Below are positions 52,577 to 61,445 of a DNA stretch of 64,000 nt, in pieces. How positions within the stretch are numbered: the first letter of the stretch is position 1; each line of letters starts with the position of its first letter. Both the position numbers and the translations under genes were made by a program. The stretch spans positions 1 to 64,000 of the forward strand of contig JACOUN010000047.1 in assembly GCA_016177805.1 (NCBI GenBank). Direction: 5' to 3'. The stretch comes from Rhodocyclales bacterium (lineage in GTDB: Bacteria > Pseudomonadota > Gammaproteobacteria > Burkholderiales > Rhodocyclaceae). A model generated the notes under the pieces. That model was not told where the DNA came from. It did no database searches and saw only the letters and a list, made by a program, of their open reading frames with translations.

Positions 52577-53337
52577 TTCCACGGCGCCTTGCCGCTGGCC
52601 CACAGGGCTTCGAGCTGGTTCTTGTCGCGCAGGGTGTCCATCGGTTGCCAGAAACCGCGATGTTCGAAGGCGCGCAACTGGTCCTGGCGGATCAGTTCGG
52701 CCATGGGTTCGTTTTCCCAGGTGGTCTGGTCGCCCGCGATCAGGTCGATGACCGCAGGCGACAGCACGAAGAAGCCGCCGTTGATCAGGTTGCCGTCGCC
52801 GGCCGGCTTCTCGCGAAAGCCGGTGACCTTGTCGCTGGTGATCTCCAGCGCGCCAAAGCGCCCGGGCGGTGCGACGGCGGTGACCGTGGCCTGCCGCCCG
52901 TGCTGGCGGTGGAAGGCCAGCAATGCCGTGAGGTCTACGTTGCTGAGACCGTCGCCATAGGTCATGAAGAAGGCGTCGTCGTCCTCGACGTAGCGGCGAA
53001 TCCGAGCAATTCGTCCGCCGGTCATGCTCAGTTCGCCGGTGTCGACCAGCGTGACGCGCCACGGCTCGGTGTGCTGCTCGTGCACCTCCATGCGGTTGGA
53101 GCGCATGTCGAAGGTCACGTCCGAGGTGTGGAGAAAATAGTTGGCGAAGAACTCCTTGACCGCGTAGCCACGGTAGCCAAGGCAGATCACGAAGTCGGTG
53201 ATGCCGTGAGCGGTGAAGCTCTTCATCAGATGCCACAGGATGGGCCGCCCGCCGATCTCGACCATGGGCTTGGGCTTGAGGTGGGTTTCCTCGGACAGCC
53301 GGCTGCCGAGTCCGCCGGCCAGTATCACCGCCTTCAT
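52564..53337 (-). CDS. rfbF: Glucose-1-phosphate cytidylyltransferase
   Basis: The 257-residue product has the nucleotidyltransferase motif ILAGGLGSRLSEETHLKPKPMVEIGGRPILWHLMK and the RfbF-specific YRGYAVKEFFANYF, DVTFDMRSNRMEVH, and DAFFMTYGDGLSNVDL. It makes CDP-glucose from CTP and glucose-1-phosphate, the first step of this pathway. It is the first gene of the minus-strand operon, facing the divergent operon at 53536. Confidence 0.94.
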   Translation of the reverse strand: MKAVILAGGLGSRLSEETHLKPKPMVEIGGRPILWHLMKSFTAHGITDFVICLGYRGYAVKEFFANYFLHTSDVTFDMRSNRMEVHEQHTEPWRVTLVDTGELSMTGGRIARIRRYVEDDDAFFMTYGDGLSNVDLTALLAFHRQHGRQATVTAVAPPGRFGALEITSDKVTGFREKPAGDGNLINGGFFVLSPAVIDLIAGDQTTWENEPMAELIRQDQLRAFEHRGFWQPMDTLRDKNQLEALWASGKAPWKCWS

Positions 53338-53535
53338 CGTTATCGCTCCTCCGCCCCACGCGGGTTTACGGGACGCTGCCGGATGATAGTAACCAAAAGA
53401 AGTGCGAGAATGAACCGGAGATAAGGGGCTTTTGCGCCGGTATTCGGCGTTTGCGCGCCCGGCCGTGCGGTTATGCTGGATATGTCGGAGCCACGCGGGG
53501 CGTGCGCCCGCGCAAGCTGGAGCCATGTGACAAAG

Positions 53536-54498
53536 ATGAAAACCGTTTTCGTGACCGGTGCGTGCGGCTACAAGGGCACGGTGCTGGTGCCCAAGCTGCT
53601 CGCGGCGGGGCACCGTGTCGTTGCGCTCGACCTGATGTGGTTCGGCAACTTCCTGCCCGATCACCCCCGGCTCACGGTGCTGCGCCAGGACGTGCGCGAC
53701 GCCGACGCGATCGACCTGGGCGGGGTCGACGCGATCATCCACCTGTCGTCGGTGGCCAACGATCCGTGCGGTGACCTGGACCCCAAGCTGACCTGGGAGA
53801 TCAGCGCGCTGGCGACCATGCAGCTCGCCGACAAGGCGGCGCGTGCCGGGGTGGGGCAGTTCATCTACGCCTCGTCGGGCAGCGTGTATGGGGTCAAGGA
53901 CGAGGACCAGGTCACCGAGGACCTCGAACTGCGGCCGATCTCCGAGTACAACAAGACCAAGATGGTGTCCGAGCGGGTGCTGCTGAGCTACGCCGACCGG
54001 ATGGCGGTGCAGATCGTGCGCCCGGCCACGGTGTGCGGTTTTTCCCCGCGCATGCGTCTGGACGTGTCGGTGAACCTGCTCACCATGCAGGCACTCACGC
54101 GCGGCGCGATCACGGTGTTCGGCGGCAGCCAGACCCGCCCCAACATCCATATCGACGACATCACCGACGTGTATCTGCATCTGCTCGACCGGCCCGACAT
54201 CCAGGGGGTGTACAACGCCGGCTTCGAGAACCTGTCCATCCTGGAGATCGCGAACATGGTCGCGGCGCGCATTCCGGCCGGGATCTCGGTCGCGCCATCG
54301 AGCGACCCGCGTTCCTACCGCGTCAATTCCGACCGTCTGCTCGCGACCGGCTTCCAGCCGCGCAAGACGGTCGCGGATGCGATCGACGAACTGGTGGTCG
54401 CTTACCGCGACGGGCGGCTCAGGGACGAGGACCGCTTCCACAACCTGCGCTGGATGCAGCAGACGGTGCTGAAGCCGGTGGCCAAGGAACTCGGATGA
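53536..54498 (+). CDS. NAD-dependent epimerase (extended SDR)
   Basis: The 320-residue product starts MKTVFVTGACGYKGTVLVPKLLAAGHRVVALDLMWFGNFLP (Rossmann motif GxxGYKG). It continues with IIHLSSVANDPCGDLDP, YASSGSVYGV and YNKTKMVSERVLL (YxxxK). It acts on an unknown nucleotide sugar. First gene of the plus-strand operon. Its frame stays open upstream, but the Rossmann strand fixes this start. A 198-base divergent region lies before it. Confidence 0.87.
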   Translation: MKTVFVTGACGYKGTVLVPKLLAAGHRVVALDLMWFGNFLPDHPRLTVLRQDVRDADAIDLGGVDAIIHLSSVANDPCGDLDPKLTWEISALATMQLADKAARAGVGQFIYASSGSVYGVKDEDQVTEDLELRPISEYNKTKMVSERVLLSYADRMAVQIVRPATVCGFSPRMRLDVSVNLLTMQALTRGAITVFGGSQTRPNIHIDDITDVYLHLLDRPDIQGVYNAGFENLSILEIANMVAARIPAGISVAPSSDPRSYRVNSDRLLATGFQPRKTVADAIDELVVAYRDGRLRDEDRFHNLRWMQQTVLKPVAKELG

Positions 54499-55067
54499 GA
54501 GACTATTGCGCGGACTACGCGACCCGCTTGACCCGTTTGCTCGACAGCTTCGACTGGAGCGCGGTCGAAACCCTGGGCCTGGCGCTGCAACGCTGCTGGC
54601 GTGATGGGCGGCAGTTTTTCATCGTCGGTAACGGCGGCAGCGACGGCAACGCGCTGCACATGGCCAACGACTTCCTCTACGGCGTGGGGGGCGGGCGCAT
54701 GCCGGGGCTCAAGGTGCATGCGCTGGGGGCCAATGCGTCGGTGCTGACTTGTCTGGCCAACGATCTGGGCTACGAGCGGGTGTTTTCCGCCCAGCTCGAA
54801 ACCTTGGCCAACCCCGGCGATGTGCTGCTGGCGCTGTCCGGCAGCGGCAATTCGCCCAACATCCTGCGCGCCATCGAGATGGCAACGCACAAGCAGATGC
54901 AGACTTTCGCGATCCTCGGCTACGGCGGCGGCAAGGCCAAGGCCATGGTCGATACCGCGATCCACTTCGAGGTCGACGACATGCAACTGGCCGAGGACTG
55001 CCAGTTGATCGTCGGCCACATGCTGATGCGCTGGCTGTGCGCGCATCCGCCGGAGCCGCGCGCATGA
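54495..55067 (+). CDS. SIS-domain sugar isomerase, GmhA-like
   Basis: The 190-residue product has the SIS pattern of sedoheptulose-7-phosphate isomerase: FIVGNGGSDGNALHMANDFLYG, GANASVLTCLANDLGYERVFSAQLETLANPGDVLLALSGSGNSPNILRAIEMA, and ILGYGGGKAKAM. GmhA makes heptose precursors; here it sits with epimerases, so a heptose branch of a glycan is likely. It overlaps the previous stop (ATGA). Confidence 0.85.
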   Translation: MRDYCADYATRLTRLLDSFDWSAVETLGLALQRCWRDGRQFFIVGNGGSDGNALHMANDFLYGVGGGRMPGLKVHALGANASVLTCLANDLGYERVFSAQLETLANPGDVLLALSGSGNSPNILRAIEMATHKQMQTFAILGYGGGKAKAMVDTAIHFEVDDMQLAEDCQLIVGHMLMRWLCAHPPEPRA

Positions 55068-56065
55068 CCGGCTTGCCCGCGACGGCGCTGGTGCTGGGGA
55101 GCAATTCGTTCTCCGGCGCGAGTTTTGCGGCGCATCTGCTGCGCGCCGGGGTGCGCGTGATCGGCGCGAGCCGCTCGCCCGAACCGCGCGAGGCCTTCCT
55201 GCCGTATCGCTGGGGTGGGCTGGGCGAAGGTTTTCGCTTTGTGCAGGCGGACCTGAACCACGATCTCGATGCGCTGATGGACGTGATCGCGCACGAGCGC
55301 CCGGCCTGGGTGGTGAACTTTGCCGCGCAGAGCATGGTCGCGGAGAGCTGGCGGCATCCCGAACACTGGTTTCGCACCAACGTGGTCGCGACCATCGCCT
55401 TGCACGAGCGGCTGCGCCATTGCGATTTTCTCGAACGCTACGTGCACATCACCACGCCCGAGGTCTATGGCTCGACCGCCGGACTGGTGGACGAAGACGC
55501 CCCGTTCAACCCGAGCACCCCCTACGCGGTGTCGCGCGCGGCGGCGGACATGAGCCTCAGGACCTTCCACACCGCCTACGGCTTTCCGGTGGTGTATACG
55601 CGCGCCGCCAACGTCTATGGCCCGGGCCAGCAGCTCTACCGCCTGGTGCCGCGCGCGATGCTGAGCGGGCGGCTCGGGCGGCGCCTGCCGCTGCACGGCG
55701 GGGGCTGGTCGGAGCGTTCCTTCATCCATATCGACGACGTGTGCGAGGCCACCTTGCTGATCGCACGCGACGGCCGGCCGGGGCAGGCCTATCACATCTC
55801 GACCGAACGCATGGTCGCGATCCGCGACCTGGTGGCGCTGATCGCGACGCGCATGGGTCTTGCTTTTGAACAACTGGCGGAACCGGTCGGTGAACGCCTG
55901 GGCAAGGACGCCGCCTATCGGCTCGACAGCGCCAAACTGCGCGACGAACTCGGCTGGCGCGACCGCATCGGACTGGAACAGGGGCTGGACAGCGTGCTGA
56001 CCTGGGTGGATGCGCACCTGGACGAGCTGCGCACGCTGCCGCTGGATTACGTACACAAGGCATGA
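55064..56065 (+). CDS. NAD-dependent sugar-nucleotide dehydratase/epimerase (GDP-mannose dehydratase- or RmlB-like)
   Basis: The 333-residue product has LVLGSNSFSGASFAAHLLRAGV, then WVVNFAAQSMVAESWRHPEHWFRTNVVAT, ITTPEVYGSTAGLVDEDAPFNPSTPYAVSRAAADMSL (YxxxR in place of YxxxK) and YTRAANVYGPGQQ. It resembles 4,6-dehydratases (AAQS, TPEVYG). The SxxxY-xxx-R change should be checked. It overlaps both neighbours by 4 bases, hence is co-translated. Confidence 0.82.
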   Translation: MTGLPATALVLGSNSFSGASFAAHLLRAGVRVIGASRSPEPREAFLPYRWGGLGEGFRFVQADLNHDLDALMDVIAHERPAWVVNFAAQSMVAESWRHPEHWFRTNVVATIALHERLRHCDFLERYVHITTPEVYGSTAGLVDEDAPFNPSTPYAVSRAAADMSLRTFHTAYGFPVVYTRAANVYGPGQQLYRLVPRAMLSGRLGRRLPLHGGGWSERSFIHIDDVCEATLLIARDGRPGQAYHISTERMVAIRDLVALIATRMGLAFEQLAEPVGERLGKDAAYRLDSAKLRDELGWRDRIGLEQGLDSVLTWVDAHLDELRTLPLDYVHKA

Positions 56066-56727
56066 ACATGGGCATCGAGATCGATCTGCTGGCCAACTAT
56101 CCGCGCGCCAAGCGCAACGTCGAGGCGCGCGGCGCGGAGAAAACCGAGGAAGACCGGCGCATTGCGCGCCAGTTCGGGCGCGAGTTCTTCGACGGCGAGC
56201 GGCGCCACGGCTACGGAGGCTTCGGCTATCAGCCGCGTTTCTGGCAACCGGTGGTGCCCGATCTGCAGCGCCACTTCGGCCTGCGCGAGGGCATGCGGCT
56301 GCTGGACGTGGGCTGCGCCAAGGGCTTCATGCTGCACGACCTGCAGACGCTGATACCGGGTTTGCAGGTCGCGGGTGTGGATGTGTCCGGCTACGCGATC
56401 GAGTACGCAATGGAGAGCGTGTGTGATCAACTGCAGGTGGCCGACGCGCGTGAGCTGCCGTTTGCCGACGCCAGCTTCGACGTGGTGATCTCGATCAACA
56501 CCATCCACAACCTCGAGCGCGACGAATGCGCCCAGGCGCTGCGCGAGATCGAGCGGGTCGGGCGCGGACGGGCGTTCGTCACCGTCGACGCCTACCGCAA
56601 CGATGAGGAGCGCGAACGCATGATGGCGTGGAACCTCACCGCCAAAACCATCATGTCGGTGGATGAGTGGATCGCGTTCTTTGCCGATGCGGGTTATACC
56701 GGCGACTACTACTGGTTCATTCCGTGA
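56062..56727 (+). CDS. Class I SAM-dependent methyltransferase
   Basis: The 221-residue product has RLLDVGCAKGFMLHDLQ (motif I), VAGVDVSGYAIEYA and FDVVISINTIHNLERDECAQALREIERVGRG. It is a small methyltransferase with a family start of about 55 residues before motif I. The substrate is probably a sugar or lipid in the same cluster. Last gene of the divergent operon. Confidence 0.82.
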   Translation: MNMGIEIDLLANYPRAKRNVEARGAEKTEEDRRIARQFGREFFDGERRHGYGGFGYQPRFWQPVVPDLQRHFGLREGMRLLDVGCAKGFMLHDLQTLIPGLQVAGVDVSGYAIEYAMESVCDQLQVADARELPFADASFDVVISINTIHNLERDECAQALREIERVGRGRAFVTVDAYRNDEERERMMAWNLTAKTIMSVDEWIAFFADAGYTGDYYWFIP

Positions 56728-56753
56728 AACGTCACGCGTCCCGCAGGGAGTTC

Positions 56754-56791
56754 TTGACGGAAGTGGGCGCAAGTTATATTTTGATATAACT
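56754..56791 (+). promoter_or_regulatory. Promoter and palindromic operator of the MazEF-like module
   Basis: A -35 TTGACG (56754-56759) and a -10 TATTTT (56777-56782) are 17 bases apart. The -10 lies inside a perfect palindrome AGTTATAT-TTTG-ATATAACT (56772-56791), a likely binding site for an AbrB-type antitoxin. Transcription would start near 56789, 22 bases before the gene. Confidence 0.6.
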
Positions 56792-56810
56792 AATAGAATG
56801 GAGACGCATC

Positions 56811-57065
56811 ATGCACACAACCAGTCTTCGCAAGGTCGGCGGCTCGGTCATGCTGGCCGTACCGCCCGCCATTCTCGACTTGCTGCATCTGCAAGCCGGA
56901 GCCACGGTCGGCGTGACCATTGATGGCGGACGCCTGGTGATCGAGCCGCAGCGTCCCCGTTACACGTTGGACGAATTGCTTGCACAATGTGACGCTTCCG
57001 TCGAAGAGGGGCCCGAGGATCGAGTCTGGCTCGACGACAAGCCGGCGGGCAGCGAGTTGCTTTGA
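56811..57065 (+). CDS. mazE: MazE-like AbrB-fold antitoxin
   Basis: The 84-residue product has an N-terminal AbrB/MazE swapped-hairpin: TTSLRKVGGSVMLAVPPAILDLLHLQAGATVGVTIDGGRLVIEPQR. An acidic flexible tail follows (LDELLAQCDASVEEGPEDRVWLDD) that would bind the toxin. The ATG at 56811 follows ATGGAGACG. A palindrome at its promoter suggests autoregulation. The toxin gene is 243 bases downstream. Confidence 0.87.
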   Translation: MHTTSLRKVGGSVMLAVPPAILDLLHLQAGATVGVTIDGGRLVIEPQRPRYTLDELLAQCDASVEEGPEDRVWLDDKPAGSELL

Positions 57066-57308
57066 ACCTGGATTCCGCAGTTGACCGCTTTATGGATGGG
57101 TTTAGCAGCATGCATACGATTGGCTTTTCAGGTTGTGTGACACTTGCTCTCGAGGCTGGCAACGCTACGGGCTGGATTGCACGCCTCGCGCGGCACATGG
57201 CAGCGTTGCAAGCACTTGAAATGGAACCGTCATTTCTGCGCGCTTGCGCCTTGCCCTGCACCGCGCCAGTCGCACACTCCAGCCCGTCCAACTGCGGAAT
57301 TCAGGTTC
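57066..57308 (+). other. Unusual gap between antitoxin and toxin genes
   Basis: MazE and MazF genes usually overlap or nearly touch. Here 243 bases separate them. A TTG-started frame of 86 codons (57062-57322) covers the gap and runs into the toxin gene, but its product looks unlike a real protein and lacks any domain. It contains no clear promoter or hairpin that I can support. It might hold an insertion or a decayed gene. Confidence 0.4.
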
Positions 57309-57641
57309 ATGGAACGCGGTGATATCTACCTGGTGTCGCTGGACCCGACATCGGGACATGAGCAGCAGGGAACACGTCCTGTACTGATCGTGTCGCCGAC
57401 ATCTTTCAACCGGCTGACCAAGACGCCGATCGTGCTGCCTATCACCAGCGGTGGAAACTTTGCCCGCACAGCGGGTTTTGCCGTCTCGCTCATGGGGGCA
57501 GGGACCGCCACCACGGGAGTCGTGCGTTGCGATCAACTGCGTGCACTTGACCTGAATTCCCGGCGTGGCCGGAAGCTGGAAAGCGTTCCATCCGACATCA
57601 TGGAAGAGGTACTGGCACGGCTGGCACCTCTCTTCGAATGA
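57309..57641 (+). CDS. mazF: MazF/PemK-type mRNA interferase toxin
   Basis: The 110-residue product has the PemK/MazF SH3-like fold: MERGDIYLVSLDPTSGHEQQGTRPVLIVSPTSFNRLTKTPIVLPITSG, with GTATTGVVRCDQLRALD and a C-terminal helix VLARLAPLFE. Catalytic residues of the family (the Arg in GTRPVLIVS and Thr/Ser nearby) are present. It looks intact. The start ATG at 57309 has only a weak Shine-Dalgarno sequence. Confidence 0.9.
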   Translation: MERGDIYLVSLDPTSGHEQQGTRPVLIVSPTSFNRLTKTPIVLPITSGGNFARTAGFAVSLMGAGTATTGVVRCDQLRALDLNSRRGRKLESVPSDIMEEVLARLAPLFE

Positions 57642-57717
57642 GCCGGCAGCATCACCGGAAGCGACGCTCGCCCCTTGTCGCCATGCCACGACGTAACCGC
57701 AGTAGTGAGGCCATCTT

Positions 57718-58692
57718 GTGAATTGGGAAGTCGCGCAGACCCTGCTGACCACCATGTGGCGCATCCGCGGCGTCGAGGAGGCGATCGCGCGGCGTTACCC
57801 GGCCGGGCGCATGCGTTGCCCGGTGCATCTGTCGATCGGGCAGGAAGCAGTGCCGGCGGCGGTGGCCGCCTGCGTGCGGCGCGACGACTACGCAGTCAGC
57901 ACCCATCGCGGCCACGCCCACTATCTGGCCAAGGGCGGCGACCTCGCCGCGATGATCGCCGAGCTGCACGGCAAGGCCAGCGGCTGCGCCGGTGGGCGCG
58001 GCGGTTCCATGCATCTGATCGACCCGGCCGTGGGCTTCATGGGCACCTCGGCCATCGTCGGCAACAGCATCCCCGTCGGGGTCGGCCTGGCGCTGGCGCT
58101 GCAGGCGCGCGGCGGCGACGCGGTGAGCCTGGTGTTTCTAGGCGACGGCGCGGTCGAGGAGGGGGTGTTCTACGAATCGGTGAACTTCGCCGTGGTGCGC
58201 AAGCTGCCAGTGATCTTCGTGTGCGAGAACAACCTGTATTCGGTGTATTCGCCGATGGCGGTGCGCCAGCCCGAGCAACCGGGCATCGCCGCGCGCGTGG
58301 GCGGGCTGGGCATCGCCGCGTACTCGGGCGACGGCAACGACGCGCTGGCCTGCCTGGAGGTGCTGCAAGCGGCGTTCGCCCGCGTGCGCGGCGGCGATGG
58401 CCCGGCCTTCGTCGAGTTTTCCACCTACCGCTGGCGCGAGCATTGCGGCCCGCACTACGACAACGATCTGGGCTATCGCAGCGTGGCCGAGTTCGAGGAC
58501 TGGCAGGAGCGCGATCCCGTCGTGGCGCTGGAACGCACCCTGAGCGCGGCGATGGCGGGCGATTGGGACGGGTGGCGGCGCGACACCCGCGCCGCGCTGG
58601 CGGACGAATGCGAAGCCGCGTTTGCGGCGGCCGACGCCGCGCCGTTTCCCGAGGCGGCTACCGCCTACGTCGGGGAGTACGCCACATCATGA
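57718..58692 (+). CDS. Thiamine-diphosphate-dependent E1 component, alpha subunit
   Basis: The 324-residue product (GTG start at 57718) resembles the alpha subunit of pyruvate/acetoin dehydrogenase E1: RCPVHLSIGQEAVPAAVAA, STHRGHAHYLAKGG, GGRGGSMHLID and GDGAVEEGVFYESVNFAVVRKLPVIFVCENN, the GDG-NN TPP motif. No E2 or E3 gene is near, so it is not part of a dehydrogenase complex. It probably does a decarboxylation or carboligation for a sugar or side chain. It overlaps the beta gene by ATGA. Confidence 0.88.
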   Translation: MNWEVAQTLLTTMWRIRGVEEAIARRYPAGRMRCPVHLSIGQEAVPAAVAACVRRDDYAVSTHRGHAHYLAKGGDLAAMIAELHGKASGCAGGRGGSMHLIDPAVGFMGTSAIVGNSIPVGVGLALALQARGGDAVSLVFLGDGAVEEGVFYESVNFAVVRKLPVIFVCENNLYSVYSPMAVRQPEQPGIAARVGGLGIAAYSGDGNDALACLEVLQAAFARVRGGDGPAFVEFSTYRWREHCGPHYDNDLGYRSVAEFEDWQERDPVVALERTLSAAMAGDWDGWRRDTRAALADECEAAFAAADAAPFPEAATAYVGEYATS

Positions 58693-59768
58693 GCGCGGAG
58701 CATCCCACCGAAACCCGCACCCTGAACTGTGCCGAAGCGATCAACGACGCGCTCGCCACCGCGATGGCCGCCGACCCGGCGGTGATCTGCTACGGCCTCG
58801 GCGTGACCGACCCCAAGGGCGTGTTCGGCACCACCAGCGGACTGGAGGCGCGCTTCGGCGCGGCGCGCGTGTTCGACATGCCGACCTCGGAGAACGCGAT
58901 GACCGGCGTCGCGATCGGCGCCGCGATGGGCGGACTCAAGCCGGTCATGACGCACCAGCGCCTCGATTTCTTCCTGCTCGCGCTGGACCAACTGGTCAAC
59001 GGCGCGGCCAAGGCGCGCTACATGTTCAACGGGCGGGTCGGCGTGCCGATCACGATCCGCCTGATCCTCGGGCGCGGCTGGGGCCAGGGGCCGACCCACT
59101 CGCAGAATCTGCAGGCGTGGTTCGCCCACGTGCCCGGCCTCAAGGTCGTCACCCCGGCCACCCCGGAGGACGCGCGCGGGCTGCTGCTGGCGTCCATCTT
59201 CGACCCCGATCCGGTGGTGTTTCTCGAACACCGCTGGCTGCACGCCACGCGCGGCGTGGTGCCGCACGGCGTGGTCGCCACACCCATCGGCCAGGCGCGC
59301 CACGTGCGCGAAGGCGCCGACGTGACCATCGTCGCGATGTCCTACCTGGTGGCCGAAGCCGTGCACGCCGCCGACTGGCTGGCGACGCGCGGCGTCAGCG
59401 TCGACATCCTCGACCTGCGCACGCTGCGCCCGCTCGACTGGCCGGCGGTATTCGCCTCGGCGCGCCGCACCGGCCGGTTGCTGGCGCTCGATTGCGGTTT
59501 TGCCACCGGCTCGGTGGCGGGCGAGATCATCGCGCGCGTCGCGATGGAATGCTGGGACGCGCTGCGCGCCGCGCCACGCCGCCTCGCCATGCCCGACGTC
59601 CCCGAACCCACCAGCCCGGCGCTGACGCGCGGCTTCTACGTGCGGGCCGGCGACATCGCTGCAGCCGTGCTCGAAATGCTCGGCCACGACGCCACCCCCG
59701 CCCGCGCCGCGCTGCCCGAACCGCAGCCGCACGACGTGCCGGGCGACTGGTTCAAGGGGCCGTTCTGA
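58689..59768 (+). CDS. Thiamine-diphosphate-dependent E1 component, beta subunit
   Basis: The 359-residue product has the transketolase-like pyrimidine-binding domain: FDMPTSENAMTGVAIGAAMGGLKPVMTHQRLDFFLLALDQLVNGAAKARYMFNG, with Glu in SENAM as the likely TPP-activating residue. It then has HSQNLQAWFAHVPGLKVVTPATPEDARGLL and the C-terminal domain with VDILDLRTLRPLDWPAV. It pairs with the previous gene. It ends one base into the next gene's start. Confidence 0.88.
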   Translation: MSAEHPTETRTLNCAEAINDALATAMAADPAVICYGLGVTDPKGVFGTTSGLEARFGAARVFDMPTSENAMTGVAIGAAMGGLKPVMTHQRLDFFLLALDQLVNGAAKARYMFNGRVGVPITIRLILGRGWGQGPTHSQNLQAWFAHVPGLKVVTPATPEDARGLLLASIFDPDPVVFLEHRWLHATRGVVPHGVVATPIGQARHVREGADVTIVAMSYLVAEAVHAADWLATRGVSVDILDLRTLRPLDWPAVFASARRTGRLLALDCGFATGSVAGEIIARVAMECWDALRAAPRRLAMPDVPEPTSPALTRGFYVRAGDIAAAVLEMLGHDATPARAALPEPQPHDVPGDWFKGPF

Positions 59769-60583
59769 TGGCGGCGGTCACGGTGATCCTGTCCGCGAGC
59801 AGCGACATCGGGCTGGCCCTGGCGCAGCGACGGTTGGCCGCCGGAGACGAGGTCTGGGGCACCTATCGGCGCGCTTCGGAGGCGACCCGCGCTCTGGTTG
59901 CGCGCGGCGCGCGGCTGGTGGAGGCCGATTTCTCCGATCCTGCTTCAGTGCAGCGTGCATGTCGCCAACTGGCGCCGGATGGGTGGGATGAGCTGGTGCT
60001 GGCGCCGGGCATGCTCGAACCGGTCGGCCCGTTCGTCGAGGCCGATTTCGCGCGCTGGGAGCAGTCGCTGGACGTCAACCTGGTGCAGCAGGCACGCGCC
60101 ACCCATGCGTTGCTGCCGCGTCGTCGTGACAACGCCATGGTGCTGTTCTTTGCCGGTGGTGGCAGCAACTCGGCGCCGCCCTGCTTCAGCGCCTATACCT
60201 TGTCGAAAGTTGCGCTGATCAAGCTGACCGAGTTGCTGCAGGCCGAGTTGCCGGACACCCGCGTGTGCATCCTCGGGCCGGGCTGGGTGAACACCAAGAT
60301 CCACCAGGAGACCCTGCGCGCCGGCGGGCGGGCGGGCGAGGCGCTCGCCGCGACCCGCGACCGTCTGGCGCGTGACGCGTTCGTGCCGATGGCCGACGTG
60401 CTCGACTGCATCGACTGGCTGCGCACCCAGCCGCGCGAGGTCATCGGCGGGCGCAACTTCAGCGTGGCCCACGATCCCTGGCGTGATCCGGCGTTTGCCA
60501 AGCATCTGGCCGACCATCCCGACCACGCCAAACTGCGCCGCGCCGGCAACGACGCATTCTTACCGGAGTCCCCCCGTGCCTGA
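59768..60583 (+). CDS. Short-chain dehydrogenase/reductase
   Basis: The 271-residue product has VILSASSDIGLALAQRRLAAGDEVWGTYRR, a loose GxxxGIG-like nucleotide site (SASSDIG). The catalytic region reads FFAGGGSNSAPPCFSAYTLSKVALIKLTELL with YxxxK. It may reduce the product of the E1 or carboligase enzymes. It is co-translated with the E1 beta gene (the TGA stop shares the A of its ATG). Confidence 0.82.
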   Translation: MAAVTVILSASSDIGLALAQRRLAAGDEVWGTYRRASEATRALVARGARLVEADFSDPASVQRACRQLAPDGWDELVLAPGMLEPVGPFVEADFARWEQSLDVNLVQQARATHALLPRRRDNAMVLFFAGGGSNSAPPCFSAYTLSKVALIKLTELLQAELPDTRVCILGPGWVNTKIHQETLRAGGRAGEALAATRDRLARDAFVPMADVLDCIDWLRTQPREVIGGRNFSVAHDPWRDPAFAKHLADHPDHAKLRRAGNDAFLPESPRA

Positions 60584-61445
60584 ACTGTCACTGCCCGAAC
60601 AAATCCTCGCCGTGCTGCCGACCGTGCGCGAGCGGCACGATCCGCGCGACTTGCTGCATGTGGTGCTCAAGCAGGCCGCCCATCAGGCGTATGCCGTGGC
60701 GTTCTCCGACCCGGCGGGGGGCGCGGTGCGGCTGGCGCCGTTCGGTGAGTTGCGCTTTCCCTACGTGCGCATGGGGGCGGTGGATTCGGTCAACCTGTTC
60801 GATCTGGACGAGCTGATCCTGTTCGCTTTCTACCATCTGAACCGCACCCGCTACCACAAGGTTGCGGACATCGGCGGCAACCTCGGGCTGCATAGCCTGA
60901 TGCTGGCGCGTTGCGGTTTCGAGGTGCACTGCTACGAGCCGGACCCGGTGCACGCCGAACTGCTGCAAGCCAATCTCGAACGCAATTCGGTCCAGGGGGT
61001 GACGCTGGTGCGTGCGGCGGTCTCGTCCGAGGCGGGCGAGCTGGAGTTCGTGCGGGTCAAGGGCAACACCACCGGCAGCCACCTGGCGGGCGCCAAGGCG
61101 AATCCCTACGGCGAACTGGAGCGTTTCCCGGTCCGGGTGGAGGCCATGGGTCCCATCCTCGAACGGGCGGATTTTCTCAAGATCGATGCCGAAGGGCATG
61201 AGGCCGAAATACTGTGTGCCACTCCCCCGCAGGCGTGGCGCGGCAAGGAGGCGGTGGTCGAGGTGGGCAGCGCGGAAAACGCGGAGCGCATCTTCGCGCA
61301 TTTTCACGGCGGCGATGTGCGGCTTTTCGCCCAGCGGTTGAACTGGGGCGAAGTCACGCGCCGCGACGACATGCCGGAAAGCTACAAGCATGGCTCGCTC
61401 TTCATCGGCGGGCGCGGCGAGCCCATGCCCTGGGGGGCGGCGTGA
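60576..61445 (+). CDS. FkbM-family methyltransferase
   Basis: The 289-residue product (GTG start at 60576, after CCGGAG) has HKVADIGGNLGLHSLMLARCGFEVHCYEPDPVHAELLQANLERN and VTLVRAAVSSEAGELEFV, then LERADFLKIDAEGHEAEIL, which is the FkbM signature. FkbM-type enzymes O-methylate sugars or polyketides. Gene overlap with both neighbours suggests a shared pathway. Confidence 0.88.
   Translation: MPELSLPEQILAVLPTVRERHDPRDLLHVVLKQAAHQAYAVAFSDPAGGAVRLAPFGELRFPYVRMGAVDSVNLFDLDELILFAFYHLNRTRYHKVADIGGNLGLHSLMLARCGFEVHCYEPDPVHAELLQANLERNSVQGVTLVRAAVSSEAGELEFVRVKGNTTGSHLAGAKANPYGELERFPVRVEAMGPILERADFLKIDAEGHEAEILCATPPQAWRGKEAVVEVGSAENAERIFAHFHGGDVRLFAQRLNWGEVTRRDDMPESYKHGSLFIGGRGEPMPWGAA

Noticed and set aside
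57062-57322. 86-codon frame in the mazE-mazF gap
   Set aside because: TTG start, no domain, overlaps the toxin start; not enough support as a gene.
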